Below, piece after piece: positions 1-8,733 of a stretch of DNA of 64,000 nt. The DNA lies in NCBI GenBank assembly GCA_037384425.1, contig JARROA010000002.1, forward strand, positions 124,001 through 188,000. Direction: 5' to 3'. The position numbers were made by a program, and so were the translations under genes. This stretch comes from Thiodiazotropha sp037384425 (GTDB taxonomy: Bacteria > Pseudomonadota > Gammaproteobacteria > Chromatiales > Chromatiaceae). A model generated the notes under the pieces. That model made no database searches. It was not told the origin of the DNA and saw nothing but the letters and a program-made list of their open reading frames with translations. Positions within the stretch are counted from its first letter, which is position 1. Each line of letters begins with the position of its first letter.

Positions 1-60
1 TTGAATACAGGAGTTTTCTGGCGCGGCCGGCCGAATAGTGATGCCGTGCCGATGAATAGA

Positions 61-84
61 GAGGGATTGGAGCGCTATCCCCTC
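61..84 (-). terminator. Weak hairpin after the yjfB-like gene
   Basis: GAGGGAT at 61-67 pairs with ATCCCCTC at 77-84 around a short loop, just past the stop of the small minus-strand gene ending at 88. There is no clear U-run on the minus strand, so it may only be a 3'-end stabilising hairpin. Confidence 0.25.
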
Positions 85-87
85 CGC

Positions 88-291
88 TCAGACGGTGATA
101 TCGATATTTCCGCCTACGGGACCGGTAGCATTTGGTTTGGGAGCACTCTGCTCCATAGAAGCAATCAGCTTGGCCGCTGTCTGCTCCTGGATCTCCATGG
201 CTTTCTTCTGCACAGCGACACTGGCCTCGGTTCGGGCCGGCATATTTGCAAACATGCTGGCGGTAGTCGCGCTGACTCCGGATACGTCCAT
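88..291 (-). CDS. YjfB-family putative motility protein
   Basis: This 67-residue protein starts MDVSGVSATTASMF and contains the central VQKKAMEIQEQTAAKLIASM helix typical of the YjfB_motility family. Members are small cytosolic proteins often encoded near flagellar or chemotaxis genes in Proteobacteria and Firmicutes; the molecular role is not established. The ATG at 291 is preceded on the minus strand by AGGAG with good spacing, which supports this start. No flagellar genes lie in the window, so it stands alone here. The family assignment rests on the characteristic start and the KKAM-x-IQ-x-Q core. The motility link is family knowledge, not something the sequence shows. Confidence 0.75.
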   Translation of the reverse strand: MDVSGVSATTASMFANMPARTEASVAVQKKAMEIQEQTAAKLIASMEQSAPKPNATGPVGGNIDITV

Positions 292-520
292 TCGGTAACT
301 CCTGGAAAATAGGGCTCTGCTGACTATAGCGGCCGGTTCAGCGTTTGCTATACGAAGTAAAGTCTCGATATAGGGAAGTCCGGGTCAGAGTGCAATGGCG
401 TCGGTTTGCTCACCATTTTGGTGGGTTTCAGGCGTCGAGTCGGAACAGCGTTTAACCGTGCTGAGAGGCTTGCCGCACGGGATCAGAAAGGATTCCAGCG
501 CGGCAACGCCGCTCGGTCGC

Positions 521-1375
521 TTACTGCGGTAGCGCAGCCTTTACCAGTGTCGACACTGGCGTGGTGGCGTGACCTATCAGTTGGCTCAACTGACGACCGT
601 CGTCGAACAATCCGCCCTTGGATCCGCCGGCGTCCGAGTCGGCCAGCAAGTCCGCCAGCGGTTCGGGAAATCCCGCCGAAACCAAAGCCGCTTTATAGTC
701 GGCTTGCGGAAGGTCCTGATAGCCGATCTGATGTCCCGATTCACGACTCACGGCTGCGGCGAGTTCGCTCAGTGTGTAGGCCGTGTCACCGGCCAGTTCG
801 TAGACCTTGCCGGCCTGGTCTTCGTCCAGCAGAGCGGCAACTGCGGCGGCGGCGTAGTCTGCGCGGGCGGCCGAGGCAAAGCGGCCATCGCCGGCGCTTC
901 CGAGTATGACGCCATGTTCCAGTGCGGCCGGTATACCGGCGGTGTGGTTCTCGATATACCAGCCATTGCGCAGGATCACCGAGGGGATTCCTGAGGCCTT
1001 GATCTCAGCTTCGGTTTCCCGGTGTTCGGTCGCCAGTCCCAGCGGAGAGGTGTCGGCGTGCAGGATGCTGGTATAGGCCAACAGACCGACGTCGGCCGCT
1101 ACCGCCGCTTCGATCACATTGCGGTGTTGGGCGGCGCGCTGGCCAATCTCGCTGGAGGAGATCAGCAGCAGTTTGTCCACCCCCGCGAGTGCCGGGAGCA
1201 GGGTCTCGGGGCGGTTGTAGTCCGCCTCTCTCACCTGCACACCGCGGGCTGACAGGTCGGACACCTTGGCGGGCGTACGCGCCAGTGCCAGCAGCTGGTC
1301 CGCAGCGACCTTCTGCAGCAGTTGTTCTATCACCAGGCGGCCCAGATGGCCGGATGCGCCGGTTATGGCAATCAT
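521..1375 (-). CDS. NAD(P)H-dependent reductase, QorB/NmrA-like SDR
   Basis: This is a 284-residue atypical short-chain dehydrogenase with a single Rossmann domain. The dinucleotide-binding motif GASGHLGR lies at residues 6-13, followed by a LARTPAK basic loop that usually marks NADPH preference. The length and the ILRNGWYIEN segment match quinone oxidoreductase 2 (YtfG/QorB) and other NmrA-like NAD(P)H:quinone reductases. I start it at 1375 (MIAITGASG), preceded by GAAAGGAGC. A reading 16 codons longer has no such site and only adds a basic tail. It is divergent from an HxlR regulator at 1459, the same arrangement as E. coli ytfG/ytfH, so that regulator probably controls it. The substrate is inferred to be a quinone or similar electrophile. 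Confidence 0.85.
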   Translation of the reverse strand: MIAITGASGHLGRLVIEQLLQKVAADQLLALARTPAKVSDLSARGVQVREADYNRPETLLPALAGVDKLLLISSSEIGQRAAQHRNVIEAAVAADVGLLAYTSILHADTSPLGLATEHRETEAEIKASGIPSVILRNGWYIENHTAGIPAALEHGVILGSAGDGRFASAARADYAAAAVAALLDEDQAGKVYELAGDTAYTLSELAAAVSRESGHQIGYQDLPQADYKAALVSAGFPEPLADLLADSDAGGSKGGLFDDGRQLSQLIGHATTPVSTLVKAALPQ

Positions 1376-1458
1376 GATTGGCTCCTTTCTTGAAGTGGAT
1401 CTGACTGGCATACTAGCGCACATGCTAACTATTCGTAAGTACGCACATAAAGGTAAGT
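1376..1458. promoter_or_regulatory. Divergent promoter/operator region between reductase and HxlR gene
   Basis: This 83-base region must carry both divergent promoters. It contains the inverted repeat TAGC-N6-GCTA (1414-1427) and a direct repeat GTAAGTA at 1435-1441 and 1453-1459, 18 bases apart and running into the regulator start codon. HxlR dimers typically bind such intergenic dyads, so these are candidate autoregulatory operators. Confidence 0.4.
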
Positions 1459-1863
1459 ATGATGGCCGATAATCTCACCAAGTCACCGTTGAAGGGTGAT
1501 CTATTTGCTGAAAAATGTCCTTCGCGTCAGGTGCTTAACCATGTCACCAGTCGTTGGGGCGTACTCATTCTCGTGGCGTTGCTGGAGGGCACCTACCGTT
1601 TCAGCGAGCTGCGTCGTAAGGTGGATGGGGTCAGCGAACGCATGCTGGCGCAGACGCTGCAATGGCTCGAACATGACGGTTTCGTGCTGCGTACCGCCTA
1701 TCCGGTGGTGCCTCCCCATGTCGAATACAGTCTTACCCCCCTGGGTGAAGAGGTAGGCGAGCGGGTGAAGCTGCTGGCGGATTGGATCGAAGCGAACATC
1801 GGGACGATATTGGAACATCAGCGAGAGAGGGAGGGGTTCATGAAATCAAAGCAGGGGGTCTGA
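1459..1863 (+). CDS. HxlR-family winged-helix transcriptional regulator
   Basis: This 134-residue protein has the HxlR signature: an N-terminal cysteine (CPSRQVLNHVTSRWGVLILVAL, residue 15), then a winged helix with FSELRRKVDGVSERMLAQTL as the recognition region, and the wing with EYSLTPLGEE. The single conserved cysteine is the redox/electrophile sensor in YodB, QorR and YtfH-type members. Two adjacent ATGs (1459, 1462) could both serve; GGTAAG lies close upstream. It diverges from the QorB-like reductase, which is the expected target. A role as a quinone- or aldehyde-responsive repressor is inferred from that layout. Confidence 0.85.
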   Translation: MMADNLTKSPLKGDLFAEKCPSRQVLNHVTSRWGVLILVALLEGTYRFSELRRKVDGVSERMLAQTLQWLEHDGFVLRTAYPVVPPHVEYSLTPLGEEVGERVKLLADWIEANIGTILEHQREREGFMKSKQGV

Positions 1864-1909
1864 GTCACTTTGCTTCAAGCGAAGCGACTCCTGTGCCTGA
1901 TAAGTGAGC

Positions 1910-2332
1910 TCAAGTCGTGACCGTTGCCTCCATTTGAAGCACTTGGTTTATGGCATGCGCCAGTGAAGAGCCGTCAGGCGTCCCTCCCAATTCGATATAG
2001 AGTTGCTTCAGAAACTCGACAACCTGCAGACGAATCTCATTGTCCATGGTCTCTCTCAAACGAAATATGGCCATGCGTGATTCATCAAGAATTTGCGTGC
2101 CGCTCATTTTGATTGTCGTCGTCAGGATGGATTCGTGCTCCAGCAACGAATCGGCAATGAACTGGCCGGCAAGCGTCCCTTCGTTGTTTCGTGCATAGTC
2201 GTTCAGTTGAGTGATAAACATCTCGATCGATGATGAAAGCTTTCTGTCGCGAGAGGAGCAGGCGGCGATGAATACGAAATAAGGCAGGCGAATCATCGAC
2301 TGCCATTGTTTGAACTTTGGATTTGATGTCAT
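1910..2332 (-). CDS. Hypothetical protein, partner of the TerB-like gene
   Basis: This 140-residue soluble protein has no recognised domain. It is predicted to be mainly helical, with many charged residues and a segment of hydrophobic heptads (LAGQFIADSLLEHESILTTT). It starts 4 bases after the stop of the TerB-like gene, so the two are almost certainly co-transcribed and translationally coupled. No signal peptide or membrane segment is visible. The C-terminus ends in a conserved-looking helical stretch (LAHAINQVLQMEATVTT). I do not recognise the family. Confidence 0.65.
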   Translation of the reverse strand: MTSNPKFKQWQSMIRLPYFVFIAACSSRDRKLSSSIEMFITQLNDYARNNEGTLAGQFIADSLLEHESILTTTIKMSGTQILDESRMAIFRLRETMDNEIRLQVVEFLKQLYIELGGTPDGSSLAHAINQVLQMEATVTT

Positions 2333-2336
2333 GGGC

Positions 2337-3797
2337 TTAAAGGGTATACGTCAGTGTCAGTGTCTTATCGTAGGAATTGCCTTCGAAAATCTCCTGTATT
2401 TGGTGGGTGAGATATTCGAACAGATTATCGACCTCATTCCTCAAGGCAGGCTCCATTACCGCTTCGTACTCGGGGTCCTCGATATTGAGCTGCACTTCCA
2501 GTGATCCGGTGAATCCGGGATGCTTGGCATGTTGAAGGGCTACGTTTCTGATCCCGTGCTGAATGATTTTCAGCATGACCTGAATGTCCTTCACCGCAAC
2601 GCGCAGCAGTACACCATAGTGCCTGGCATCACCTTGAATCTCTTCATCATAGACAAGTTGCTCGTCCTCTTCTGCGAGTTCACGCTCTGCAATCTTTTTT
2701 ACCTCATCGATGGCAGACTCCATTCCGCTGGCATGACCGATGATCTTGCCGTTGCATATCAGCCAGAGGGTCGGTGCGATAGGCGCTTGATCCGGGTTGA
2801 AGTAACCTTTTATAGCGGATTGCATGTAACAGAGCTTTAACGGCTCGGGTTGCTCCATGCCGTTAGCAGCCACGGCGAAGCATTTCCCCCTTTCCGGTGC
2901 CGAAACCATCAAAAACGCCGAGTCCAGAAGCTCGTGCGCTTTGCTCAGAAGCGCTTTCGACAGCATGGCTTCGGCGCAATAGTAGTCGCCGGTTAGCACC
3001 AGGCCATTGACCGTTCCCTCGGAGCTTTCATCGATTTTGACGTTGAGTTCCTGCCATTCGCATTGTTGTGACAGTCGCGCATCGAGATTCTTGAACGCCT
3101 GTTTGCGAAGAATTTCTGCTGAAACGGTATCAGACAACTGGTCGCTGTTTATGAATGCCACGTTGTGATCGCTGTCCACGGCAAAAGCCACGACGGGTTC
3201 GTCGGGTCTGATATCCTCATCGCCGTAGACGCTGTTGATATAGACGTGTGCCTTTGAGTTGAGGCCCCATTCATAGGGTTTTAACAGCGGGTAAACGTTG
3301 TCGGGCAGCTCACGTAAGGTATCGCCATCCGAGGGTTTGCTGGACGGCTTCTCGTCAAAGAGACCGAAGATTTGTGTAATTATCGCGAGCGCAAGCCGTT
3401 CCTCTTTACTGATCTTATTGCCGAAAACTCCCAGGAAGCCGCCTGAGGATTCCGCGATGCCCTTGCCAAGCGAAAGCAGCATGAGTTTGATCACAGTAGC
3501 CTGCTCTTGAGAGAGGTTCTCGTCGAGCGCGGTGGATACCTTCTGCAACTCGTGGACGTAATTGGTATTTGCTGAAAGGAATGTTTGAATATATTCACTA
3601 ACAGAGACATCCGCCATCTGCATCATGGCAAGTAGAGCCTGATACTCTTGTTTCATCAACAGTTTTTGGAATTGCTTGACTTCCTTTTTGTCAATTGTGC
3701 CGTCAGCGGCGGCAATCATTAGAAATACCAGAATGGGAGCGGTCGCAAAGGCTTTTGCGTGCTCGCTGTTCAGTTGGAGGTCCTGCGAGTCGGTCAT
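2337..3797 (-). CDS. TerB-like domain protein with DUF1444-like C-terminal part
   Basis: This is a 486-residue cytosolic protein. Residues about 10-150 resemble the TerB/tellurite-resistance helical domain: APILVFLMIAAADGTIDKKEV, with the acidic ADGxIDxxE metal-binding turn. The later part, with a VAFINSDQLSDTVSAEIL strand-helix pattern and NLDARL, resembles the DUF1444/YtpQ fold. That second assignment is inference from pattern only. The start at 3797 (MTDSQDLQL) is preceded by AGGAA; an upstream in-frame codon at 3821 lacks such a site. The gene downstream begins 4 bases after its stop, making a two-gene operon. TerB-like domains occur in stress and defence systems, but no ter genes are adjacent, so the function stays unknown. 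Confidence 0.7.
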   Translation of the reverse strand: MTDSQDLQLNSEHAKAFATAPILVFLMIAAADGTIDKKEVKQFQKLLMKQEYQALLAMMQMADVSVSEYIQTFLSANTNYVHELQKVSTALDENLSQEQATVIKLMLLSLGKGIAESSGGFLGVFGNKISKEERLALAIITQIFGLFDEKPSSKPSDGDTLRELPDNVYPLLKPYEWGLNSKAHVYINSVYGDEDIRPDEPVVAFAVDSDHNVAFINSDQLSDTVSAEILRKQAFKNLDARLSQQCEWQELNVKIDESSEGTVNGLVLTGDYYCAEAMLSKALLSKAHELLDSAFLMVSAPERGKCFAVAANGMEQPEPLKLCYMQSAIKGYFNPDQAPIAPTLWLICNGKIIGHASGMESAIDEVKKIAERELAEEDEQLVYDEEIQGDARHYGVLLRVAVKDIQVMLKIIQHGIRNVALQHAKHPGFTGSLEVQLNIEDPEYEAVMEPALRNEVDNLFEYLTHQIQEIFEGNSYDKTLTLTYTL

Positions 3798-4267
3798 AAT
3801 GCGTTCCTGTTCGTGTAACAATCCTGAAATGACGTGTGGTTCCGCTGAATCAGATTGGACTGAATTTTGTCGTCGCTATACGGTGTGCCGTATGTGGCAA
3901 CGAACCCTGCTGTCCTGAAACGGGCGATCAGCGGGTAAAAGCCTTTATTGGAGTCGGTTCGTTGGGAGGGGAATTTGATTGCGCACATGGAACAACGTCC
4001 GTGTTATTTTTTGGGATTATGTATCAGTTTATGGATGCAATATACTAGCAACAGCATGTCTGATCGTCTCGCCTGTCACTTGATTCAAATCAACGCTACA
4101 GCGGATTGATTAGTCGTTAAAATACTGTTCTTTCTGGATCCTGCGAGGCATTCGGTCAAGATGCTAATGCTTGCTTAAGAACATTTAACAATCTCTTGAT
4201 GCGCAGGCGGACTGATCGTTTCTGCTCCCTTTGAAAACAATAAGTTAACCCTTCCAAGGAACTCCAT
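3798..4267. other. Intergenic region without a supportable gene
   Basis: About 470 bases lie between the divergent TerB-like operon and purT. Short open frames exist on both strands but none has a ribosome-binding site or protein-like composition. It is AT-richer than its surroundings and must hold both promoters. The purT ribosome-binding site AAGGAA lies at 4257-4262. Confidence 0.5.
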
Positions 4268-5449
4268 ATGACAATCATCGGTACACCTTTTTCATCCTCT
4301 GCAACCAAAGTACTGCTGTGTGGCTCCGGAGAGCTGGGAAAAGAGGTGGTTATCGAACTGCAGCGTTACGGCTGCGAAGTGATCGCCTGTGATCGTTATG
4401 AAAACGCCCCGGCAATGCAGGTGGCCGATCGATCCTACACCTTTTCGATGCTCGATGGGATTGAGCTGCGACGCGTGATCGAGCTGGAAAAGCCCGATTT
4501 TATCGTGCCGGAGATCGAGGCGATCTCCACCGACACGCTGGTGGAGCTGGAGCAGGAGGGTTTCACCGTGATCCCCACGGCGAACGCCGCGCGGCTGACC
4601 ATGAACCGTGAGGGAATACGTCGCCTGGCGGCAGAGGATTTGGGATTGCCAACTTCTCCCTATCGGTTCGTCGACAATCGGGAGGATTTCGATCGGGCGG
4701 TGGCCGAGATCGGCATCCCCTGTGTGGTCAAGCCGATCATGAGTTCCTCGGGCAAGGGTCAGAGCACCATCAAGAGCGAGGCAGATATCGAGAAGAGCTG
4801 GACCTATGCCCAGGAGGGCGGCCGTGCCGGAGCGGGACGGGTCATCGTGGAGGGTTTTGTCGACTTCGATTACGAGATTACCCTGTTGACCGTCCGTCAT
4901 GTCAGTGGCACCAGTTTCTGCCTGCCGGTCGGCCATCGTCAGGAGCATGGGGATTACCAGGAGTCCTGGCAGCCGCAGCCGATGAGCGAGGCGGCGATGA
5001 CGCGGGCCCGGGAGATCGCCGAGAAGGTGACCGGCGCCCTGGGCGGTCGCGGCATCTTCGGCGTGGAACTGTTCATCAAGGGGGACCAGGTCTATTTCAG
5101 CGAAGTCTCGCCCCGCCCGCACGATACCGGCATGGTGACCATGATCTCCCAGGACCTCTCCCAGTTCGCTCTGCACGCACGGGCCATTCTGGGGCTGCCG
5201 ATTCCGAATATCGAGCAGCATGGCCCCTCGGCTTCCGCCGTCATTCTGGTGGCGGGGGATTCAGGTAATGTCCGCTTCGGCAATATAGACAAGGCGCTGG
5301 AGCAGCCGGATACCCAGTTGCGTCTGTTCGGCAAACCCGAGGTCAAGGGCAAACGCCGCATGGGCGTGGCACTGGCGCGCGGGTCGGATATCGATGAGGC
5401 CAGAGCGAAGGCGACGAAAGCGGCCGTCACTGTAAGCGTCGAATTTTAG
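4268..5449 (+). CDS. purT: Formate-dependent phosphoribosylglycinamide formyltransferase
   Basis: This 393-residue enzyme of de novo purine synthesis converts GAR, formate and ATP to formyl-GAR without using formyl-tetrahydrofolate. The N-terminal Rossmann-like preATP-grasp domain carries LLCGSGELGKEV (about 16-27). The ATP-grasp core carries VVKPIMSSSGKGQS, and the metal-binding SEVSPRPHDTGMVT segment is the PurT hallmark. The C-terminal domain ends with RRMGVALARG. Length equals that of E. coli PurT (392). The ATG is preceded by AAGGAACTCCAT. It stands alone as a single gene, as usual for purT. Confidence 0.97.
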   Translation: MTIIGTPFSSSATKVLLCGSGELGKEVVIELQRYGCEVIACDRYENAPAMQVADRSYTFSMLDGIELRRVIELEKPDFIVPEIEAISTDTLVELEQEGFTVIPTANAARLTMNREGIRRLAAEDLGLPTSPYRFVDNREDFDRAVAEIGIPCVVKPIMSSSGKGQSTIKSEADIEKSWTYAQEGGRAGAGRVIVEGFVDFDYEITLLTVRHVSGTSFCLPVGHRQEHGDYQESWQPQPMSEAAMTRAREIAEKVTGALGGRGIFGVELFIKGDQVYFSEVSPRPHDTGMVTMISQDLSQFALHARAILGLPIPNIEQHGPSASAVILVAGDSGNVRFGNIDKALEQPDTQLRLFGKPEVKGKRRMGVALARGSDIDEARAKATKAAVTVSVEF

Positions 5450-5933
5450 GTTATCTGTCAGGCGGCACTGATAGAGGGTGTGCGGTCGATCTATTTTGAG
5501 GGAATGCTCCGGTCACGCGTGACGAAGCAACCATCGCATGAGATGAGCGTGAGGGCGATTGTGCCAGAAGAAATCCATAGGGGATTTATCGATTCGGGGG
5601 ACGTGAACAGGCATATGCATCATGAACTTCACAAGAATTGAAAATGAGTTTTTTTAGGGATTTTGGCTAAGGAGCGAGTTCTGTGGGCGCACAGAATGAT
5701 GAGTGATGACAGGACATCATTGAATGGCTAATCCCATGCCTTGATTGCTCTGTAGTGTATGTAAACGACTTGTACCAATGCGCGATATTCTTCCTGGCCA
5801 GGTGCTTTTCATGACTGGGCTGGCGAGTGTACTGAGAAGCACGTTTTGTCAGGTAATTCAGTTTATTGCCGATTCGATGTTGGTATCCAAGTGGTTTCGG
5901 AAAACTTCTGACAAAAAATATCGGGATTGATGA
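5450..5933. other. Intergenic region, nothing identified
   Basis: About 480 bases hold no convincing gene. A 61-codon open frame at 5745-5930 lacks a ribosome-binding site and looks non-coding. I see no repeat or terminator with a good stem. Confidence 0.45.
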
Positions 5934-6320
5934 ATGATGATAAAACAGGAAGAAAACAGTTCGCTCAAGGGTTTTGTCTATTGGGTGGGGCTCGCGCTTG
6001 TCGTTGGCGGGGCGTTGAGCCTCATCTATCTAGCCGTGCTGGTCGTACAACTCATTCAATCACCGACAGAGTCGGAATTGATCGCTTGGGTAGTGGCCAA
6101 TCTTGGCGAAGAAGGTGTTTTGCTGGCAGGGCACATCAACGAAACCCAATTTGAGTTTCACGGCAATGACAAATTGCAGCTGATACTGTTAGGTATACTC
6201 GGGCTCATTGCCATCAGCATCCTGACTACGGTCGTGAATGCTTTGATCACATCCGGTATCAGTCTCATCAAATTCTCAAAGACTGATGATATGAAAGAAA
6301 AAGGTCAGGTTGCTACGTAA
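5934..6320 (+). CDS. Small inner-membrane protein, two helices
   Basis: This 128-residue protein has two strong hydrophobic segments: residues about 13-37 (FVYWVGLALVVGGALSLIYL) and about 82-108 (LILLGILGLIAISILTTVV). Between them is a polar loop of about 45 residues, and the C-terminal tail is charged (KFSKTDDMKEKGQ). Two adjacent ATGs (5934, 5937) are possible. No domain is recognised. It sits alone between purT and the convergent phosphatase gene, with a hairpin just downstream. It is likely a real gene by composition and topology; the role is unknown. Confidence 0.6.
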   Translation: MMIKQEENSSLKGFVYWVGLALVVGGALSLIYLAVLVVQLIQSPTESELIAWVVANLGEEGVLLAGHINETQFEFHGNDKLQLILLGILGLIAISILTTVVNALITSGISLIKFSKTDDMKEKGQVAT

Positions 6321-6335
6321 GAATCGGTGTTAGTG

Positions 6336-6356
6336 GGTCGGACACCGACCTTTCTA
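6336..6356 (+). terminator. Intrinsic-terminator-like hairpin
   Basis: GGTCGG (6336-6341), a 3-base loop, and CCGACC (6345-6350) are followed by TTTCTAT. It lies 15 bases after the membrane-protein gene and before the convergent phoD end. The U-run is short, so the call is moderate. Confidence 0.4.
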
Positions 6357-6375
6357 TATTAAGCCTCTGTGCTTT

Positions 6376-8163
6376 CTACACCAACACGGTGCCGCCCGCA
6401 TTCAGGGTCAGCGTCTTCTCCACCTCCGTGACGGTCTGATAGCTCTCCTGCTTGATGGTATCGACAAAGCGCCACTCGGCCATAGCCCGGTCCGGGGTGA
6501 AGGTGACGATCAACAGACCGCGCTCGCGCAGATTGCAGTAGTCGAGATCGCTCACCAGTTGGGTGATGCCGGTCTCGGTTGCTCGAGCCTCCTCGGCAGT
6601 GGCGATACCGAGGTACTCTTCAAGGCCGGGTGAACTGACCGAGGTGGTGGCGAACTCGATACCCACGGTATCTCCCCCTGCGTCCGTCAGGCGTCCGGCC
6701 CAGGCATTATGGGTGTCACCGGCAAGGGAGACCAAATTTTTCATGCCTGCCTTGGCGTTGGCCAGGATCAGCTCCCGGTCATACGCGTAACCGTCCCAGG
6801 CGTCCAGATTGTAGGGGATGAAGGGGCTCTCCAGATAGGCCATCTGCACCGGATCATTGATAATGGCGAGCTGTTCCACGGTCATGCCGGCGCCGATCAG
6901 GGCGGCGGGATCCGAGCCGTCGATGCCCATGGCGACCAGGGTCTGGTAGGTGATGGCGGCGGTGGCGATGGCGCCGTACTCGGCGAGGGTGACCGTGGGG
7001 GCCAGGGGGTCGGGAGTGAGGGTCACTGCCGGCAGCAGCATGCGCATCATCAGCACCTGCTGGCCCAGCACATGCCAGGTGGCGGTGGAGTAGTTCATGC
7101 GGTCGCTGAGCCACGCCAGTTGCGAGGCGCCGAGCAGGGTGCGGCTGCTGCTGCTCATATCCAAGGTGAAGGCACTGGCGTCAAAGTCGCCGCTGAGGGG
7201 ATCGATGTAGTCGGCGTAGCTCAGCTGTCGGTCGCGTCCGATGATACGGGTGTCCAGCATCATCAGATTGACCAGGTTACCGAACTCGAACTGGCGATAG
7301 ATACGGCCCTCGGCATCGGGCTGCAGGGGACGCAGCGGGAGCCATTCGAAATAGGCCTGTATGGCTGCCTGCTTGCGAGCCTCGAAGCTCCCCTCCGTGG
7401 CCTCGTCGTGGTTCTCGGCGCCGCTGATGTAGGTATCGTTGGCGACCTCGTGATCGTCCCATACCGCGATGAAGGGGTGCTTGGCGTGGGCAGCCTGCAG
7501 GTCGGGGTCTCTACGGTACTGGGCATAGCGGTTACGGTAGTCGTCCAAGGTGAGCAGTTCGTTCGCCGGCTCCACCAACCGGCCAAGGGTTTCGGCGTCC
7601 TCGCTGGCATAGGCCGGAGATCCGTCGGCCTCGGTGCGCCCATACTCGTATATGTAGTCACCCAGATGGACGATGGCATCCAGTTCCTCGGTGTTCGACA
7701 ATTCGCGGTAGACATTGAAGTAGCCCGCCGGATAGTTCGAGCAGGAGATCACAGCCAGTCGCACCGATACAGGGTCGAGTGGCAGGGTCTTGGTGCGGCC
7801 CACCGGGGATTCGGACTGGCCGGCCTTGAAGCGGTAGTAGTAGGTCCGGTTCGGTTCCAGTCCCTGTACATCCACTTTGACGGTGAAATCCCGTGTCGCA
7901 TCCACGCCGGTCGAGTCCTCGTTGACCAGCTGGGTGAACGCCTCGTCGGTCGCCACCTGCCAGCTGACCGTTACATGCTCCCCTTCGGCGGGTGTCACGC
8001 GCGTCCAGATGACCACTCTGTCTTGCAGTGGGTCGCCGCTGGCCACGCCGTGGTCGAAGCTGTAATCGCCCGAGTCGAGCCGGCAACCGTGCAGGCCCGA
8101 AGAGGTGATCAGGATGGTGGAGTAGGTGCCCAGTTTCAGCAGATCACGGCGACTGATTTTCAT
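6376..8163 (-). CDS. phoD: PhoD-type alkaline phosphatase/phosphodiesterase, Tat-exported
   Basis: This 595-residue metallophosphoesterase releases phosphate from phosphodiesters and monoesters outside the cytoplasm. The N-terminus MKISRRDLLKLG is a twin-arginine signal. The following SSGLHGC could be a weak lipobox, so the mature protein may be lipidated. An N-terminal PhoD Ig-like domain (about 35-135, FDHGVASGDPLQDRVVIWTR) precedes the catalytic domain with SCSNYPAGYFNVYREL, HLGDYIYEYG, WDDHEVANDTY and GDTHNAW metal-binding motifs. It is longer than many PhoD proteins because of an insert around 370-460. It is divergent from the phosphite operon region and shares an upstream motif with it (8211-8228), consistent with phosphate-starvation control. 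Confidence 0.9.
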   Translation of the reverse strand: MKISRRDLLKLGTYSTILITSSGLHGCRLDSGDYSFDHGVASGDPLQDRVVIWTRVTPAEGEHVTVSWQVATDEAFTQLVNEDSTGVDATRDFTVKVDVQGLEPNRTYYYRFKAGQSESPVGRTKTLPLDPVSVRLAVISCSNYPAGYFNVYRELSNTEELDAIVHLGDYIYEYGRTEADGSPAYASEDAETLGRLVEPANELLTLDDYRNRYAQYRRDPDLQAAHAKHPFIAVWDDHEVANDTYISGAENHDEATEGSFEARKQAAIQAYFEWLPLRPLQPDAEGRIYRQFEFGNLVNLMMLDTRIIGRDRQLSYADYIDPLSGDFDASAFTLDMSSSSRTLLGASQLAWLSDRMNYSTATWHVLGQQVLMMRMLLPAVTLTPDPLAPTVTLAEYGAIATAAITYQTLVAMGIDGSDPAALIGAGMTVEQLAIINDPVQMAYLESPFIPYNLDAWDGYAYDRELILANAKAGMKNLVSLAGDTHNAWAGRLTDAGGDTVGIEFATTSVSSPGLEEYLGIATAEEARATETGITQLVSDLDYCNLRERGLLIVTFTPDRAMAEWRFVDTIKQESYQTVTEVEKTLTLNAGGTVLV

Positions 8164-8210
8164 GGCGTTGACTCGTGTCGAGGATGTGGTTGAGCGCGCA
8201 GTCTAACCGG

Positions 8211-8233
8211 GACAGGTGAAATATTTATTTCAC
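8211..8233 (-). promoter_or_regulatory. Pho-box-like dyad upstream of phoD
   Basis: The 18-base inverted repeat GTGAAATATTTATTTCAC (8216-8233) lies about 50 bases upstream of the phoD start. Read on the minus strand, it contains ATAAATATTTCA followed by CCTGTC. The same 12 bases occur upstream of ptxA (9782-9793). The half-repeats are spaced like an 11-base PhoB period, so I suggest PhoB control. The site itself is seen; the regulator is inferred. Confidence 0.45.
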
Positions 8234-8538
8234 TGAAACGACCCGGATGTTGCCGATGAGTTACTGAATGTGGCAAGGCCGGGTATCAATTTGCGGGTGC
8301 GAAAGTGGAGCGGAATCCAAGCAGACAGGAATGTGTGAATACAGGGTTACAAGACATCTTCTCTGCTCGGCCACTATCGATCATGCAGGATCTCTTCCTG
8401 TTCGCCCTGCGAGCTTTTACTATTTCGAGGCTACTGAATGTCAGATTTAATCGAGAATCGTCGAAGCCAACGGTGTTGCTGAACTGTGTTGTGGAAGACG
8501 TACATTAAGACCCGATCAATGCAAGATCCCATGTGAAA
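8234..8538. other. Intergenic region, nothing identified
   Basis: This stretch lies between the phoD operator and the small-gene terminator. An open frame at 8305-8508 (+) lacks a ribosome-binding site and convincing composition. No repeat or RNA fold was recognised. Confidence 0.4.
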
Positions 8539-8566
8539 ATCGAGAGGAAACTCCGCTCCTCTCGAT
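8539..8566 (-). terminator. Terminator hairpin of the 30-residue gene
   Basis: A 10-base perfect stem, ATCGAGAGGA (8539-8548) with TCCTCTCGAT (8557-8566) and an 8-base loop, is followed on the minus strand by a short T-run (TTTC). It lies 7 bases after the stop codon of the small gene at 8574. Confidence 0.5.
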
Positions 8567-8573
8567 AGATTAC

Positions 8574-8666
8574 CTAGGCAGCCTTTCTCTGCTCGGTTTC
8601 ATCACTCTTCACCCATCTCATAACAGGGCGTCCTTTACTGTCGATATGCCAGTGTGCGATTAACAT
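8574..8666 (-). CDS. Uncharacterised 30-residue protein
   Basis: This is a complete small gene on the minus strand. ATG at 8664-8666 is preceded by a near-perfect Shine-Dalgarno AGAGGAGGTGGATC. It encodes MLIAHWHIDSKGR, then PVMRWVKSDETEQRKAA, and stops with TAG at 8574-8576. A 10-base terminator stem follows immediately, and a sigma-54-like promoter lies about 70 bases upstream. The protein is hydrophilic and basic/aromatic (two Trp, two His), with no membrane segment and no signal peptide. I know no family for it. It could be a small regulatory or toxin-like protein, or a leader peptide, but no larger gene follows on that strand before the divergent region. The complete set of expression signals is why I call it real. 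Confidence 0.6.
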   Translation of the reverse strand: MLIAHWHIDSKGRPVMRWVKSDETEQRKAA

Positions 8667-8733
8667 GATCCACCTCCTCTGCGTGATTTGATTGTTTGCC
8701 GGTCTTATCCCATCTCCGGTATGAACTAATAAG

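Noticed and set aside
3836..4048. 70-codon frame upstream of purT
   Set aside because: Overlaps a similar-sized antisense frame; neither has a ribosome-binding site.
5745..5930. 61-codon frame after purT
   Set aside because: No ribosome-binding site and composition unlike the neighbouring genes.
6709..8193. 494-codon plus-strand frame over phoD
   Set aside because: It is the shadow of the Tat-exported phosphatase and has no protein-like motifs.
8305..8508. 67-codon frame in the phoD upstream gap
   Set aside because: No ribosome-binding site, and the encoded sequence lacks recognisable features.
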